Origin: Burkholderia sp. SRS-W-2-2016
Lineage (GTDB): Bacteria; Pseudomonadota; Gammaproteobacteria; Burkholderiales; Burkholderiaceae
Direction of reading: 5' to 3'
NCBI RefSeq assembly: GCF_001931485.1
Contig: NZ_MSDV01000063.1
Coordinates: 113,521-177,520, forward strand
DNA: 64,000 nt
In this document: piece by piece, positions 18,027 through 27,111 of the stretch
How positions within the stretch are numbered: the stretch's first letter is position 1
Layout: each line of letters starts with the position of its first letter
Notes under the pieces: generated by a model
Database searches by the model: none
The model's input: the letters and a program-made list of their open reading frames with translations, nothing else
What the model was told of the DNA's origin: nothing
Made by a program: the position numbers and the translations under genes

Positions 18027-18351
18027 GGCGAATCGAGTCGATGCGGAATATTTTTCGGATTTGCGTGCGGTAGTTTTCATCGCGATACGACCGCCGTCAT
18101 CATACAAGGGCGAAGCTTATCTTGAAAACCGGTCGGACCACGCTCAGGCTTGCTGGGTACGGCTCGACGAGCGTCGGCGGGAGTCCGCGAAAGTGCCTCG
18201 CGCCGGCCGGGAGCGCAAAAAAACCTGGCCGGTTCGCACCAGCCAGGCTGTTTCCACTACCGCGCGTGCCGCGCCTGGCGGCACCGTTTCAGCACTTCGT
18301 GTGGCGCCGCGGACGCTCGCGCACTTGCCGTTTTACTTCGACATCCTCAGG
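18027..18351. other. Non-coding interval between hybrid kinase start and catalase end
   Basis: 325 bases without a credible gene. It contains the catalase terminator at 18217-18248 and presumably the promoter of the signalling block near 18030-18120, where the DNA becomes AT-richer. No clear -35/-10 pair or operator was found. Confidence 0.5.
18217..18248 (-). terminator. Intrinsic terminator of the catalase gene
   Basis: On the minus strand, GCCTGGCTGG pairs with CCGGCCAGG across a short loop and is followed by seven T (18217-18223). It lies 104 bases beyond the catalase stop codon. Confidence 0.85.
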
Positions 18352-20472
18352 TCACGCCGGCACCCCTTCCGCCTGCGCCGCGCGCGACCATACCCGATGC
18401 TGTTCGACCGCCTTGATGAACGCCTTCAGCACGTCGGCGGACTGCTTGTCGTCGCCGGTCACGACGCCGTCCGCCTTGGCGGGCAGTTGCGCGGCGCCGA
18501 GCAGGTCGCGCCCCGCGCCGAGCGCCGCGATCGCCTTCAGGTGCTTGAACGCCTCCAGCACGAAATGGCGCGCGTCGCCGGATTGCGCGAGCGTCTTCGC
18601 ACCGGCCTCGCCGCCCACCACGATCACCGCGTCGAACATCACCGACGGCAGCCCGGCGATCGTCGCATCCGGCGCGAGCCCGTCGATCTCCGCGAGCGTC
18701 GGCGCGATCAGCATCGGCGTCGCGCCTTCGCCCTTCAGCGCCTGTTGCAGCTGCTTGATCGCGGCGCTGTCCGAGCCGGGCGCGGCGAGCAGCGCGATCT
18801 TGCGGGTCTTGATGCCGGGCTTCACGCGATTGAGCAGGCTCAGCGCGGGCGAGCTCTTCGGCCCGGCCAGTTTCGCGCCGCCCTTTTTCGGCGCCGGCAG
18901 GCCGAGACCTTCGGCAACCTGGGCGGCCAGTCCCGCATCGAAGTTCGCGAGGATCTCGTTGACCACCCGCGCGCGAATCTCGGGCTTCGTGACCTTGCCG
19001 AGTTCGAACTGATAGGCGGCCGCGATATGGTCTTTCTCCGGTTGCGACATGCTGTTGTAGAACAGCGCGGCCTGCGAGAAATGATCGGCGAACGATTCGC
19101 TGCGCACGCGAATCTTCACGCCCTCCACGCGCTCCTGATAGCTTTCGAAACCGCCATCGGCGTCAGCCGGGTCGGTTTCCTTCGGCCAGCCGTCGTTCAG
19201 CGAATTCGGTTCATAGGATGCCTGACCGACGTGGATCGCCTGCCGATGCATCGCGTCGCGCTGATTGTTGACCGACGGACAGACCGGCCGGTTGATCGGA
19301 ATCTCGTGGAAGTTCGGGCCGCCGAGCCGGCTGATCTGCGTATCGGTGTACGAGAACAGACGCCCCTGCAACAGCGGGTCGTTGGTGAAGTCGATGCCCG
19401 GCACCACATGGCCCGGATGGAACGCGACCTGTTCGGTCTCCGCGAAGAAGTTGTCCGGATTGCGATTGAGCGTCATCTTGCCGATGATTTTCACCGGCAC
19501 CAGTTCTTCCGGAATCAGCTTGGTCGGATCGAGCAGATCGAAGTCGAACTTGTGCTCGTCCGCTTCGTCGATCAGTTGCACGCCCAGTTCGAACTCCGGA
19601 TAGTCGCCGCGTTCGATCGCTTCCCACAGATCGCGCCGGTGAAAATCCGGGTCCTTGCCGGCGAGCTTTTGCGCCTCGTCCCACAGCAGCGAGTACGAGC
19701 CGAGCACCGGGCGCCAGTGAAACTTGACGAAACGACCGTTGCCTTGCGCGTTGACGAAGCGGAACGTATGGACACCGAAGCCTTCCATCGTGCGCAGACT
19801 GCGCGGAATCGCGCGGTCCGACATCGTCCACAGCACCATGTGCGCGGACTCGGGCACCAGCGACACGAAATCCCAGAAGGTATCGTGCGCGGAGCCGCCG
19901 GTCGGCATTTCGTTCGGCGCTTCCATCTTCACCGCATGCACGAAGTCGGGAAACTTGATCGCGTCCTGGATGAAGAACACCGGCATGTTGTTGCCGACCA
20001 GATCGTAATTGCCTTCCTGCGTGTAGAACTTCACCGCGAAGCCGCGCACGTCGCGCACGGTGTCGGCCGAGCCGCGCGGGCCCTGCACCGTCGAGAAACG
20101 CACGTAGACCGGCGTTTCGAGCGCGGGGTCCTGCAGAAAGGCGGCCTTGGTGTACTCGCGCATCGATTCGTACACCTTGAAGACGCCATGCGCGGCCGAG
20201 CCGCGCGCATGCACGATCCGCTCGGGAATCCGCTCGTGGTCGAAGTGCGTGATCTTTTCACGCATGATGAAGTCTTCGAGCAGCGACGGGCCGCGCGGAC
20301 CGGCGCGCAACGTGTTCTGGTTGTCGGCGATCTTCACGCCCTGGTTGGTGCGTAACGCCTCGCCCTGCGGGCTGACGCGATTGCGTTCGAGGTCCTGCGA
20401 CTTCGCATCGTTCGCGTGGGCCGGCCCGGCCGACTTCGCGGCGCTCTTCTGGATACTCGCTTTTCCTGCCAT
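18352..20472 (-). CDS. katE: Large-subunit catalase (clade II, KatE/HPII-like)
   Basis: 706 residues, the size of clade II haem catalases that dismutate hydrogen peroxide. The catalytic histidine is in RIVHARGSAAHGVF, the asparagine in NYDLVGNNMPVFFIQDAIKF, and the proximal haem tyrosine in GRLFSYTDTQISRLG. After a linker near residue 525, the C-terminal 170 residues (KTRKIALLAAPGSDSAA onward, with AVIVVGGEAGAKTL) form the flavodoxin/GATase-like domain typical of HPII. The lysine-rich N-terminal tail (ASIQKSAAKSAG) is also usual. GGAGTCC stands before the ATG. It is monocistronic with its own terminator. Confidence 0.95.
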   Translation of the reverse strand: MAGKASIQKSAAKSAGPAHANDAKSQDLERNRVSPQGEALRTNQGVKIADNQNTLRAGPRGPSLLEDFIMREKITHFDHERIPERIVHARGSAAHGVFKVYESMREYTKAAFLQDPALETPVYVRFSTVQGPRGSADTVRDVRGFAVKFYTQEGNYDLVGNNMPVFFIQDAIKFPDFVHAVKMEAPNEMPTGGSAHDTFWDFVSLVPESAHMVLWTMSDRAIPRSLRTMEGFGVHTFRFVNAQGNGRFVKFHWRPVLGSYSLLWDEAQKLAGKDPDFHRRDLWEAIERGDYPEFELGVQLIDEADEHKFDFDLLDPTKLIPEELVPVKIIGKMTLNRNPDNFFAETEQVAFHPGHVVPGIDFTNDPLLQGRLFSYTDTQISRLGGPNFHEIPINRPVCPSVNNQRDAMHRQAIHVGQASYEPNSLNDGWPKETDPADADGGFESYQERVEGVKIRVRSESFADHFSQAALFYNSMSQPEKDHIAAAYQFELGKVTKPEIRARVVNEILANFDAGLAAQVAEGLGLPAPKKGGAKLAGPKSSPALSLLNRVKPGIKTRKIALLAAPGSDSAAIKQLQQALKGEGATPMLIAPTLAEIDGLAPDATIAGLPSVMFDAVIVVGGEAGAKTLAQSGDARHFVLEAFKHLKAIAALGAGRDLLGAAQLPAKADGVVTGDDKQSADVLKAFIKAVEQHRVWSRAAQAEGVPA

Positions 20473-20651
20473 GGGGATGGACTCCTAAGTTCGGGCACGC
20501 CGGCGCGACAGGCGCGGGCGCATGACCTGGAGTTCAGCAAACGATGTACCCGTGGGCGGGTCGGGGCGAAGTGGGCGGCAATGCGATGGATCGAACGGGA
20601 AGCGGCGCGGGTTGCGCCGTTCCTTTTACCTGCAGCGTGGATGCGCGCGGC

Positions 20652-21551
20652 TCAGAAGCGATAGTTGATCGACACGTCGGCGACACCGGTCGCGCGGGTG
20701 CGCACGATCGGGCTGTTGCCCGCGCCGCCGACCAGTTGCTCGAACGCGCCGTCGGCGGTTGCGAACCAGTGCTTGCTGAACAGCCACACCGCGCTGACGC
20801 CGAAGCCGACCGACTTGACGCCGGCGCTCGCGTGGTACTGCGAATACTGCGAGTGCGCGGCCTGCTCCTGATTGACGCCGAACCAGCTGTTCATGTACTT
20901 CGAGTCCGCGAACGACACGTTCGGCCCGGCGAACCAGAAGAACGTCTTCGAGCTGCCCGGCATCGGCATATAGGCGCCGAGGTCGCCGATCCAGCCGTTC
21001 GAGCCGCCGAAATAGCGGCGAATGTCGGCCCGCAGCACCAGCGGAAAGTTCTTCGAGATCACGTACTCGCCGGACAGCTTCAGACCCGGCGCAAAGTTGA
21101 TGTTGCCGAGCCCGCTCAGTTCCTGCGGATCGTCCTGCGCGCGCCGGCCGAGATCGTAGACCGCCGCCAGACTCATGCGCCAGTTTTCGCCCTGCGCGAA
21201 ATTCACGCCAAAGCCTTCGCCGGTCGACAGAAAGAACAGGTCCTTGTAGCGCACGTCGACGCTCGGGCCGCCGACCACGTGATAGCGGTCCGAGCCCTCG
21301 AAACGCGGCTGGAACGACGCGGCCGCGCCGAGCCGCACCTGCCAGTCGGGGATCGTCGGCTGGTACATCTTCTGTAGCGGGACGCCCACCGAGTACTGCC
21401 ACTCGCCGAGCGGCGACGGCGTCTGCGCGTGTGCCGCGCCCGGCACGAAGACGATCCCGCCAAGAGTCGCGGCGACCAGCGAACCCGCCGCGATGCCGGT
21501 TTGTTTATTGCGAGGCGTCGCACCCCGCTTCTTTCTACGGCTGATCAACAC
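20652..21551 (-). CDS. MipA/OmpV family outer-membrane protein
   Basis: 299 residues starting at a GTG with a strong GGAGG six bases upstream. A signal peptide ends near AHAQTPSPLGEW (about residue 42). The rest is amphipathic beta-strand sequence ending in the C-terminal phenylalanine of VSINYRF, the outer-membrane assembly signal. SLAAVYDLGRRAQDDP and the early SVGVPLQKMYQPTIPDW are typical of the MipA/OmpV family, which includes MltA-interacting scaffold proteins and porin-like proteins. The function in this organism is not known. It precedes katE on the same strand but is separated by 179 bases. Confidence 0.87.
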   Translation of the reverse strand: MLISRRKKRGATPRNKQTGIAAGSLVAATLGGIVFVPGAAHAQTPSPLGEWQYSVGVPLQKMYQPTIPDWQVRLGAAASFQPRFEGSDRYHVVGGPSVDVRYKDLFFLSTGEGFGVNFAQGENWRMSLAAVYDLGRRAQDDPQELSGLGNINFAPGLKLSGEYVISKNFPLVLRADIRRYFGGSNGWIGDLGAYMPMPGSSKTFFWFAGPNVSFADSKYMNSWFGVNQEQAAHSQYSQYHASAGVKSVGFGVSAVWLFSKHWFATADGAFEQLVGGAGNSPIVRTRATGVADVSINYRF

Positions 21552-21952
21552 CTGAAGCCTCCGATCTCGCGTGTCGCGATGAGGTTATGTTTGCGCCCGG
21601 GGTCCAGCGCGGACCCAGAAAGCTCGAGCGACCGCCGCGCTGCTACTGACGGCATGTAATTTTTTCAGTCGTCGTCGCGCGCCGCGCAACGCGTCGGGCC
21701 CCACGCGGCCCGCGCCCGCCCAAGGCCGCGGCATGCCGGTTCGCGGGTTGCGAGGAAGCGCCGGCGCTGCGATAACGCGGAAAGTGCGGTTCGACGGGCG
21801 AGTGCAGTCGCAAGATATGCGCCAACTCTGTGGACGATTGATGACGGCGGGCCGGCGGCTGCGGGGGGAGGAGCGCACCGGCGATTGGAGCGGGACTCGC
21901 GGCGGCGACGCGGCCGCGACTTTCGCTGCTCCTTTCCTCGCGACTTTCTCTG
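21552..21952. other. Intergenic interval, no gene recognised
   Basis: 401 bases between the msrA stop and the mipA-like start. Only the GGAGG ribosome site of the latter (just above 21551) is clear. Small open frames here are arginine/alanine-rich and look like chance frames in GC-rich DNA. No hairpin with a T-run was found after msrA. Confidence 0.5.
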
Positions 21953-22672
21953 CTACCGACCCGCTTCGACCAGCACCGGTTTGTCGCGATACAGATTGGG
22001 AAAGAGGCGCTTCAGGCTGGCGACTTTCGGCATATCGTTCAGCGCGATATAAGCCGAGTCGGGATGCAGCGTCAGGTAGTTCTGGTGATACGGCTCGGCC
22101 GGATAGAAGCCTTTGTATGGCTCGATCTTCGTGACGAGCGGCGCCGCGAACGCATGCGAGCGATCGAGTTGCGCGATATAGCCTTGCGCGACGCGCCGCT
22201 GGATGTCGTTCAGCGGGAAGACCGCCGAGCGATATTGAGTGCCGCTGTCGGGCCCCTGGCGGTTCAGTTCGGTCGGGTCGTGAATCACCGAGAAATAGAC
22301 CTGCAACAGCTGACCGTAAGTGACCTTGGCCGGATCGAAGGTGACCTGCACCGATTCCGCGTGACCGGTCTCGCCGCCGCTGACGATCTCGTAGTCGGCG
22401 CTCTCGCGCGAGCCGCCCGAATAGCCGGACACCGCTTGCGTGACGCCGCGCACGTGCTGGAACACGCCTTGTACGCCCCAGAAGCAGCCGCCCGCGAAGA
22501 TCGCGGTTTCCGAGTGGGCGGTGCTGGCGGACAGGGGTTCGTCGAGCGCGGGCGGCGCGATGACGATCGCGGTTTCGCCCGCCACCGCCGCGGGCTGCAT
22601 GAAGGTGAGCAGCCATGCGAGCGCGGCTGCTGGGGCTAGCAGACGGTGAAGCGTTGCTGTGGGCCTGTCCAT
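21953..22672 (-). CDS. msrA: Peptide-methionine (S)-S-oxide reductase MsrA, exported form
   Basis: 239 residues. The first 31 (MDRPTATLHRLLAPAAALAW on to about AVAGE) form a Sec-type signal or anchor, so this MsrA probably acts in the periplasm. The catalytic cysteine lies in AIFAGGCFWGVQGVFQHV. Other family motifs are VSGYSGG, HAESVQVTFDP, HDPTELNRQGPDSGTQYRSAVF and YHQNYL. It repairs the S form of oxidised methionine in proteins. A GAGGAGAGG ribosome site precedes the ATG at 22672. The regional cluster of katE, msrA and ahpCF all deals with oxidative damage, though they are separate units. Confidence 0.94.
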   Translation of the reverse strand: MDRPTATLHRLLAPAAALAWLLTFMQPAAVAGETAIVIAPPALDEPLSASTAHSETAIFAGGCFWGVQGVFQHVRGVTQAVSGYSGGSRESADYEIVSGGETGHAESVQVTFDPAKVTYGQLLQVYFSVIHDPTELNRQGPDSGTQYRSAVFPLNDIQRRVAQGYIAQLDRSHAFAAPLVTKIEPYKGFYPAEPYHQNYLTLHPDSAYIALNDMPKVASLKRLFPNLYRDKPVLVEAGR

Positions 22673-22751
22673 GTCGCCTCTCCTCGTTCGACCGCGCGCG
22701 GTTTCCGACAGCATGCGCGTTTTCTCGCGTATCCGCCCGATCTGTCTATCG

Positions 22752-23507
22752 CTATAGCGGAAATTTCGTCGTCGACAGAATCTCCTTGAGCACCATGAAC
22801 GAGCGGATCTGCCGCACGCCCGGCAGATACAGCAACTGCTCGGCGTGCAGACGGTTGAAGCTGTCGCTGTCGCGCGTGCGGATCGTCATGAAGTAGTCGA
22901 ACTCGCCGGTCACGACGTGGCACTCCATGCAGCCGGCGACGTTCTGCGCGGCCTTCTCGAACTCGGCGAACGATTCCGGCGTCGAGCGATCGAGCACCAC
23001 GCCGATGATCACCAGCATCCCCGCGCCGGCCGCCTTCGGATCGAGCAGCGCGACCACGCCGCGAATCAGCCCCGACTCCTTGAGCCGCTCGACCCGCCGT
23101 AGACAGGCCGGCGCGCTCAGCTTCACGCGGGCCGCGAGCGCGACGTTCGAGATCGACGCGTCGACTTGCAGTTGCCGCAGGATCGCGCGGTCGATGCGGT
23201 CAAGCGCGGTGTGGGCGGTGGCGGACGCGGTTGTGGTGGCGGGTGCAGCGGACGCCGTGGACGCGGCGGGGGGCGCGGATGGCGCCGCGGCGGTTGCGCT
23301 TTTGCCTCGTGGGGTGCTCGCCGGTTTGCTGGCGTTTTTGCTCGCGTTTTTGCTCGCGGTTTTGCTCGCGGTTTTGCTGGCGGTTTTGCTGGCGGTTTTG
23401 CTGGCGGCGGGTTTGCCAACGGTTTTGCCCATTTGCGCGCCAGCGGGCTTACCGCTGGACGTGGCGGCGGGCCTGGCGCGGGCAGTACGAACTTTTATTG
23501 CGTTCAT
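22752..23507 (-). CDS. acdR: Lrp/AsnC family regulator of ACC deaminase (AcdR-like) with repeat-rich N-terminal tail
   Basis: 251 residues. The last 150 are a normal Lrp protein: helix-turn-helix (LDRIDRAILRQLQVDASISN, then KLSAPACLRRVERLKESGLI) and an RAM/effector domain ending in IRSFMVLKEILSTTKF. In Burkholderia relatives the Lrp gene divergent from acdS encodes AcdR, the activator of acdS. The 138-bp divergent spacing fits. Unusually, about 100 residues precede the HTH. They contain seven tetrapeptides, KTAS x4, KNAS x2 and KPAS x1, followed by an alanine/proline/threonine stretch. The basic repeats resemble histone-like C-tails and may bind DNA non-specifically (inference). Confidence 0.88.
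   Translation of the reverse strand: MNAIKVRTARARPAATSSGKPAGAQMGKTVGKPAASKTASKTASKTASKTASKNASKNASKPASTPRGKSATAAAPSAPPAASTASAAPATTTASATAHTALDRIDRAILRQLQVDASISNVALAARVKLSAPACLRRVERLKESGLIRGVVALLDPKAAGAGMLVIIGVVLDRSTPESFAEFEKAAQNVAGCMECHVVTGEFDYFMTIRTRDSDSFNRLHAEQLLYLPGVRQIRSFMVLKEILSTTKFPL
23316..23399 (-). repeat. Seven-unit 12-bp in-frame minisatellite in acdR
   Basis: Seven direct repeats of a 12-base unit that encode KTAS, KNAS or KPAS (residues 37-64). Further degenerate units flank it. Unit number is likely to vary between strains because length changes of 12 bp keep the frame. Confidence 0.85.
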
Positions 23508-23645
23508 AAGCGGAATGACAAGGTTTTATTAAATCGCAGCGCGATCTGAATTTTCAAAAGTACGTCCGGGCGATTTTTTTCGCAAGCTCATTTCTCGCGC
23601 TTTTTCCTACCATAAAGCCACCGAATCCATCACCACGGAGCTGCG

Positions 23646-24662
23646 ATGAACCTGCAACGATTTCCCCGCTACCCGCTCACCTTCGGCCCGACGCCGATCC
23701 AGCCGCTCAAGCGCCTGAGCGCGCATCTCGGCGGCAAGGTCGAGCTGTACGCGAAGCGCGAGGACTGCAACAGCGGCTTCGCATTCGGCGGCAACAAGAC
23801 CCGCAAGCTCGAATACCTGATCCCCGATGCGCTCGCGCAAGGTTGCGACACGCTGGTGTCGATCGGCGGAATCCAGTCGAACCAGACGCGCCAGGTTGCG
23901 GCGGTCGCCGCGCATTTGGGGCTGAAGTGCGTGCTGGTGCAGGAGAACTGGGTCAACTACTCGGACGCGGTGTACGACCGGGTCGGCAATATCCAGATGT
24001 CGCGGATGATGGGCGCCGACGTGCGGCTCGTGCCCGACGGCTTCGACATCGGCTTTCGCCGCAGTTGGGAAGACGCGCTCGAGAGCGTGCGCGCGGCCGG
24101 CGGCAAGCCGTACGCGATTCCGGCCGGCTGCTCGGACCATCCGCTGGGCGGCCTCGGCTTCGTCGGCTTCGCGGAAGAAGTGCGCCAGCAGGAAGCCGAA
24201 CTCGGCTTCAAGTTCGATTACGTGGTCGTGTGCTCGGTGACGGGCAGCACGCAGGCGGGGATGATCGTCGGTTTCGCCGCCGATGGGCGCGCGGATCGCG
24301 TGATCGGCATCGATGCATCGGCGAAACCCGCGCAGACGCGCGAGCAGATCACGCGGATCGCGAAGCGGACCGCGGAAAGCGTCGATCTCGGCCGCGACAT
24401 CACCGCGAAGGACGTCGTGCTCGACGAGCGCTACGGCGGCCCGGAATACGGTCTGCCGAACGACGGCACGCTGGAGGCGATCCGTCTATGCGCGCGGCTC
24501 GAAGGGGTGCTGACCGATCCGGTGTACGAGGGCAAGTCGATGCACGGGATGATCGATATGGTGCGCAACGGCGAATTTCCGGCGGGATCCAGGGTGCTGT
24601 ACGCGCACCTGGGCGGCGTGCCGGCGCTCAACGCATATAGCTTTATTTTCCGCGACGGTTGA
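23646..24662 (+). CDS. acdS: 1-Aminocyclopropane-1-carboxylate deaminase
   Basis: 338 residues, exactly the standard length. This PLP enzyme cleaves the ethylene precursor ACC into 2-oxobutyrate and ammonia and is a plant-association trait. The PLP lysine is Lys51 (GGNKTRKLEY) and the nucleophile Ser78 (IGGIQSNQTRQ). Tyr294, Glu295 and Leu322 are all present; Glu295 and Leu322 separate true ACC deaminases from D-cysteine desulfhydrases. It is divergent from the acdR-like gene and followed by a hairpin. GGAG precedes the start. Confidence 0.97.
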   Translation: MNLQRFPRYPLTFGPTPIQPLKRLSAHLGGKVELYAKREDCNSGFAFGGNKTRKLEYLIPDALAQGCDTLVSIGGIQSNQTRQVAAVAAHLGLKCVLVQENWVNYSDAVYDRVGNIQMSRMMGADVRLVPDGFDIGFRRSWEDALESVRAAGGKPYAIPAGCSDHPLGGLGFVGFAEEVRQQEAELGFKFDYVVVCSVTGSTQAGMIVGFAADGRADRVIGIDASAKPAQTREQITRIAKRTAESVDLGRDITAKDVVLDERYGGPEYGLPNDGTLEAIRLCARLEGVLTDPVYEGKSMHGMIDMVRNGEFPAGSRVLYAHLGGVPALNAYSFIFRDG

Positions 24663-24683
24663 GCGCAAAGAACTGGTTAGCAA

Positions 24684-24713
24684 AGCGGCTTTGCGACGGA
24701 CTGCAAAGCCGCT
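24684..24713. terminator. Hairpin between convergent acdS and LysR gene
   Basis: An 11-bp perfect stem (AGCGGCTTTGC with its complement at 24703-24713) closes an 8-base loop. No T-run follows, so termination strength is uncertain. The position, 22 bases after the acdS stop, favours a terminator role. Confidence 0.6.
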
Positions 24714-24732
24714 GAGGTCAGTGGCTTCGCCC

Positions 24733-25620
24733 TCACCCCGCCAGCGTCTTCAAATGCCTGCGCAAAAACTCGACGAACGCCCGGATCGTCACCGAACTCT
24801 GCCGGTGCTGCGGATACACCGCGTACACGCCGGTCGCCACCGGCAGAAACGCTTCGAGCACCGGCACCAGCTTGCCGCTCGCCAACGCATCGGCGACGAT
24901 AAAATCAGGAAGCCGAACGATCCCGAGACCGGCGACCGCCGAGTCGCGAATCAGATCACCGTTATTCGCACGCAACGGCCCGCGCACTTCGACGCTCTTC
25001 AGCGCGCCGTCGACCTTGAACTCCCAGCTCACCGCGCCGCCGTGCCCATATAGCAGACACTCGTGATTCGCCAGTTCGGCGGGCAGCTTCGGCGTGCCGC
25101 GCCGGCGCAGATAGGCGGGACTCGCGCACGCGATCATCCGCACGTCCACCAGCTTCTGCGCGATCAGCGACGAATCCTGCAACGTGCCGATGCGGATCGC
25201 CATGTCGAAGCCCTCGCCGACCACATCGACGGTGCGGTCGCTCAGTTCCATATCGCAGCGCACGTCGCGATGCTCGCGCAGAAACGACGCGACCAGCGGC
25301 GACAGATGCATCATTCCAAACGACATCGGCGCGCTCACGCGCAGCAGCCCGCGCGGCCCCGCGCGCCGCAGCGACATTGCCTGCTCCGCATCCTCGACCT
25401 CGCCGAGGATGCGCCTCGCGCGCTCGTAGAACTCCTGCCCCAGATCGGTCACCGCCAGCTTGCGGGTATTGCGGATCAGCAACTGCACGCCGAGCGCTTC
25501 TTCCAGCGCCATCACGCGACGGCTGACGAACTGCTTCGACAACGCCAGCCGCTTCGCCGCGGCCGTGAAGTTATGGGCGTCGACGGTCGCGACGAAGATC
25601 CGCATGTCATCGAGCTGCAT
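24733..25620 (-). CDS. LysR family transcriptional regulator
   Basis: 295 residues of the LysR type. The HTH covers about residues 3-60 (DDMRIFVATVDAHNFTAAAK, then LSKQFVSRRVMALEEALGV), and the effector domain contains GPRGLLRVSAPMSFG and GEGFDMAIRIGTLQDSSLIA, of the CrgA-like subgroup. It is divergent from the pirin gene with 129 bases between. That interval contains a short ATCCGGAT palindrome near 25668. The pirin-DoxX unit is the natural target (inference). The ATG at 25620 is chosen over a start four codons upstream because it opens the conserved domain. Confidence 0.92.
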   Translation of the reverse strand: MQLDDMRIFVATVDAHNFTAAAKRLALSKQFVSRRVMALEEALGVQLLIRNTRKLAVTDLGQEFYERARRILGEVEDAEQAMSLRRAGPRGLLRVSAPMSFGMMHLSPLVASFLREHRDVRCDMELSDRTVDVVGEGFDMAIRIGTLQDSSLIAQKLVDVRMIACASPAYLRRRGTPKLPAELANHECLLYGHGGAVSWEFKVDGALKSVEVRGPLRANNGDLIRDSAVAGLGIVRLPDFIVADALASGKLVPVLEAFLPVATGVYAVYPQHRQSSVTIRAFVEFLRRHLKTLAG

Positions 25621-25749
25621 TGTCCACTCCAAAGCGACAGTGTTTCCGAGATAAGCATGATTATAACCATCCGGATTGACCTACACTCCTGTTCATCGAT
25701 TGCAGCCAACTACCTGGCGGATCGCACGACAAACTCAAGGAGAAAAAAG

Positions 25750-26475
25750 ATGCTCGAAATCAGACAAGCCAACCAACGTGGCCGCGCGGAACACGGCTGG
25801 CTCAGTTCGCGTCATACGTTCTCGTTCGCGCACTATCACGATCCGAAGCAGAACGGCTTCTCCGACCTGCTGGTGATCAACGACGACCGCGTCGCACCGG
25901 CCCAAGGCTTCGGCAAGCATCCGCACCGCGACATGGAGATTTTTTCGTACGTGCTCGAAGGCGCGCTCGAACACAAGGACACGATGGGCACCGGTTCGGT
26001 GATCGTGCCGGGCGACATCCAGTTGATGAGCGCGGGCACGGGCGTCGCGCACAGCGAGTACAACCACTCGAAGAACGAGCCGGTGCACTTCCTGCAGATC
26101 TGGATTGCGCCGGCGCAGCAAGGCACCTCGCCGCGCTATCAACAGCAGCATTTCAGCGCGGCCGACAAGCGCGGCGTACTGCGCCTCGTGTTGTCGCCGG
26201 ACGGCGCGGACGGTTCGCTGCAGTTGCAGCAGGATGCGCGGGTGTATGCGGGTCTGTTCGACGGCGACGAAACCGCCACGCTCGAACTCGCCAGCGACCG
26301 CTATGCGTATGTGCACGTGGCGCGCGGCAGCGTCACGGTGAACGGTGTCGAGTTCCACGAAGGCGACGGCGCGCGAGTGCGCGGCGAAGAAGCGCTGACC
26401 TTCTCGCGAGGGCAGGATGCGGAAGTGCTGGTGTTCGATCTGCGCAATATCGAAACCTCGGCACTATGGGGCTAA
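25750..26475 (+). CDS. Pirin family protein (YhhW-like)
   Basis: 241 residues forming a double cupin. The N-terminal cupin carries the metal-site pattern FGKHPHRDMEIFSYVLEGALEHKD, followed by MSAGTGVAHSEYNHS. The second half is a degenerate cupin (VYAGLFDGDETATLEL). Bacterial pirins of this subgroup include a quercetin 2,3-dioxygenase (YhhW), but the physiological substrate is generally unknown. The ribosome site AAGGAG is seven bases before the ATG. It forms a probable two-gene unit with the DoxX gene 95 bases downstream, divergent from a LysR gene. Confidence 0.93.
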   Translation: MLEIRQANQRGRAEHGWLSSRHTFSFAHYHDPKQNGFSDLLVINDDRVAPAQGFGKHPHRDMEIFSYVLEGALEHKDTMGTGSVIVPGDIQLMSAGTGVAHSEYNHSKNEPVHFLQIWIAPAQQGTSPRYQQQHFSAADKRGVLRLVLSPDGADGSLQLQQDARVYAGLFDGDETATLELASDRYAYVHVARGSVTVNGVEFHEGDGARVRGEEALTFSRGQDAEVLVFDLRNIETSALWG

Positions 26476-26570
26476 GCGCTCCGCTTGCGCGGTTAATCGA
26501 CTAACCTGAAATGAGCTCGCCGGATGAACGTTACCGGCGAGCGTCTCTCCCTACTCCTGCGGGAAAAATC

Positions 26571-26984
26571 ATGCGTTACACACTGTTTGAAAAGCAGAAA
26601 GACGTCGTCGTTCTGGTCGCCCGTATTCTGTTGATGGTGCTGTTCGTGATGTTCGGCTGGTCGAAGCTGACCGGCTTCGCGGGCACTGTCGCCTATATGG
26701 CATCGACCGGCGCGCCGGCGCCGGCGTTGTCGGCGGTGATCGCGGTGGTGATGGAACTGGTGGTCGGCGTCGCGTTGCTGGTGGGATTTTTCACGCGGCC
26801 TCTCGCGTTGCTGCTCGCGCTGTACACGCTCGGCACCGCGGTCATCGGCCATCACTACTGGAACATGACCGGCGCGATGCAGTACGACAACATGATCCAT
26901 TTCTACAAGAACATCGCGATCATCGGCGGCCTGCTGCTGTTGTGCGTGACCGGCCCCGGCAAGTACTCGTTCGACCGGCGATGA
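26571..26984 (+). CDS. DoxX family inner-membrane protein
   Basis: 137 residues with four membrane helices (VVVLVARILLMVLFVMFGWS, a second after SVIAVVMELVVGVALLVGFF, a third around LALLLALYTLGTAVIGHHYW, and a last one near IAIIGGLLLL). FGWSKL and the final KYSFDRR are typical of DoxX/YphA-type proteins. Family members have been linked to thiosulfate oxidation or to redox complexes, but the role of this type is unclear. Pairing with pirin under a LysR regulator is a common arrangement in Burkholderiales. Transcription ends at the hairpin at 27008. Confidence 0.9.
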   Translation: MRYTLFEKQKDVVVLVARILLMVLFVMFGWSKLTGFAGTVAYMASTGAPAPALSAVIAVVMELVVGVALLVGFFTRPLALLLALYTLGTAVIGHHYWNMTGAMQYDNMIHFYKNIAIIGGLLLLCVTGPGKYSFDRR

Positions 26985-27007
26985 TGCGGATTCCGCTGCG
27001 CTGACGC

Positions 27008-27037
27008 GACAAGGCCCGCTGTGATGCGGGCCTTGTC
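27008..27037 (+). terminator. Hairpin after doxX
   Basis: A perfect 12-bp stem, GACAAGGCCCGC and its complement, closes a six-base loop 23 bases after the DoxX stop. The downstream side is only weakly T-rich. A second hairpin follows at 27058. Confidence 0.75.
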
Positions 27038-27057
27038 GTATGCGTGCGCACAAACAG

Positions 27058-27083
27058 AAACGGCGACCCGAGGGCCGCCGTTT
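27058..27083. terminator. Bidirectional terminator between doxX and ahpF
   Basis: AAACGGCG pairs with CGCCGTTT across a ten-base loop and runs into TTTTT on the plus side. It lies 28 bases beyond the ahpF stop, so it can end both converging transcripts. Confidence 0.75.
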
Positions 27084-27111
27084 TTACTACTCACAACATC
27101 GCACTACTGGA

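Noticed and set aside
14415..18125. A 1236-codon open frame on the plus strand
   Set aside because: It is the exact antisense of the hybrid kinase gene. Its translation is rich in arginine, alanine and glutamine without domains, as usual for the antisense of GC-rich genes.
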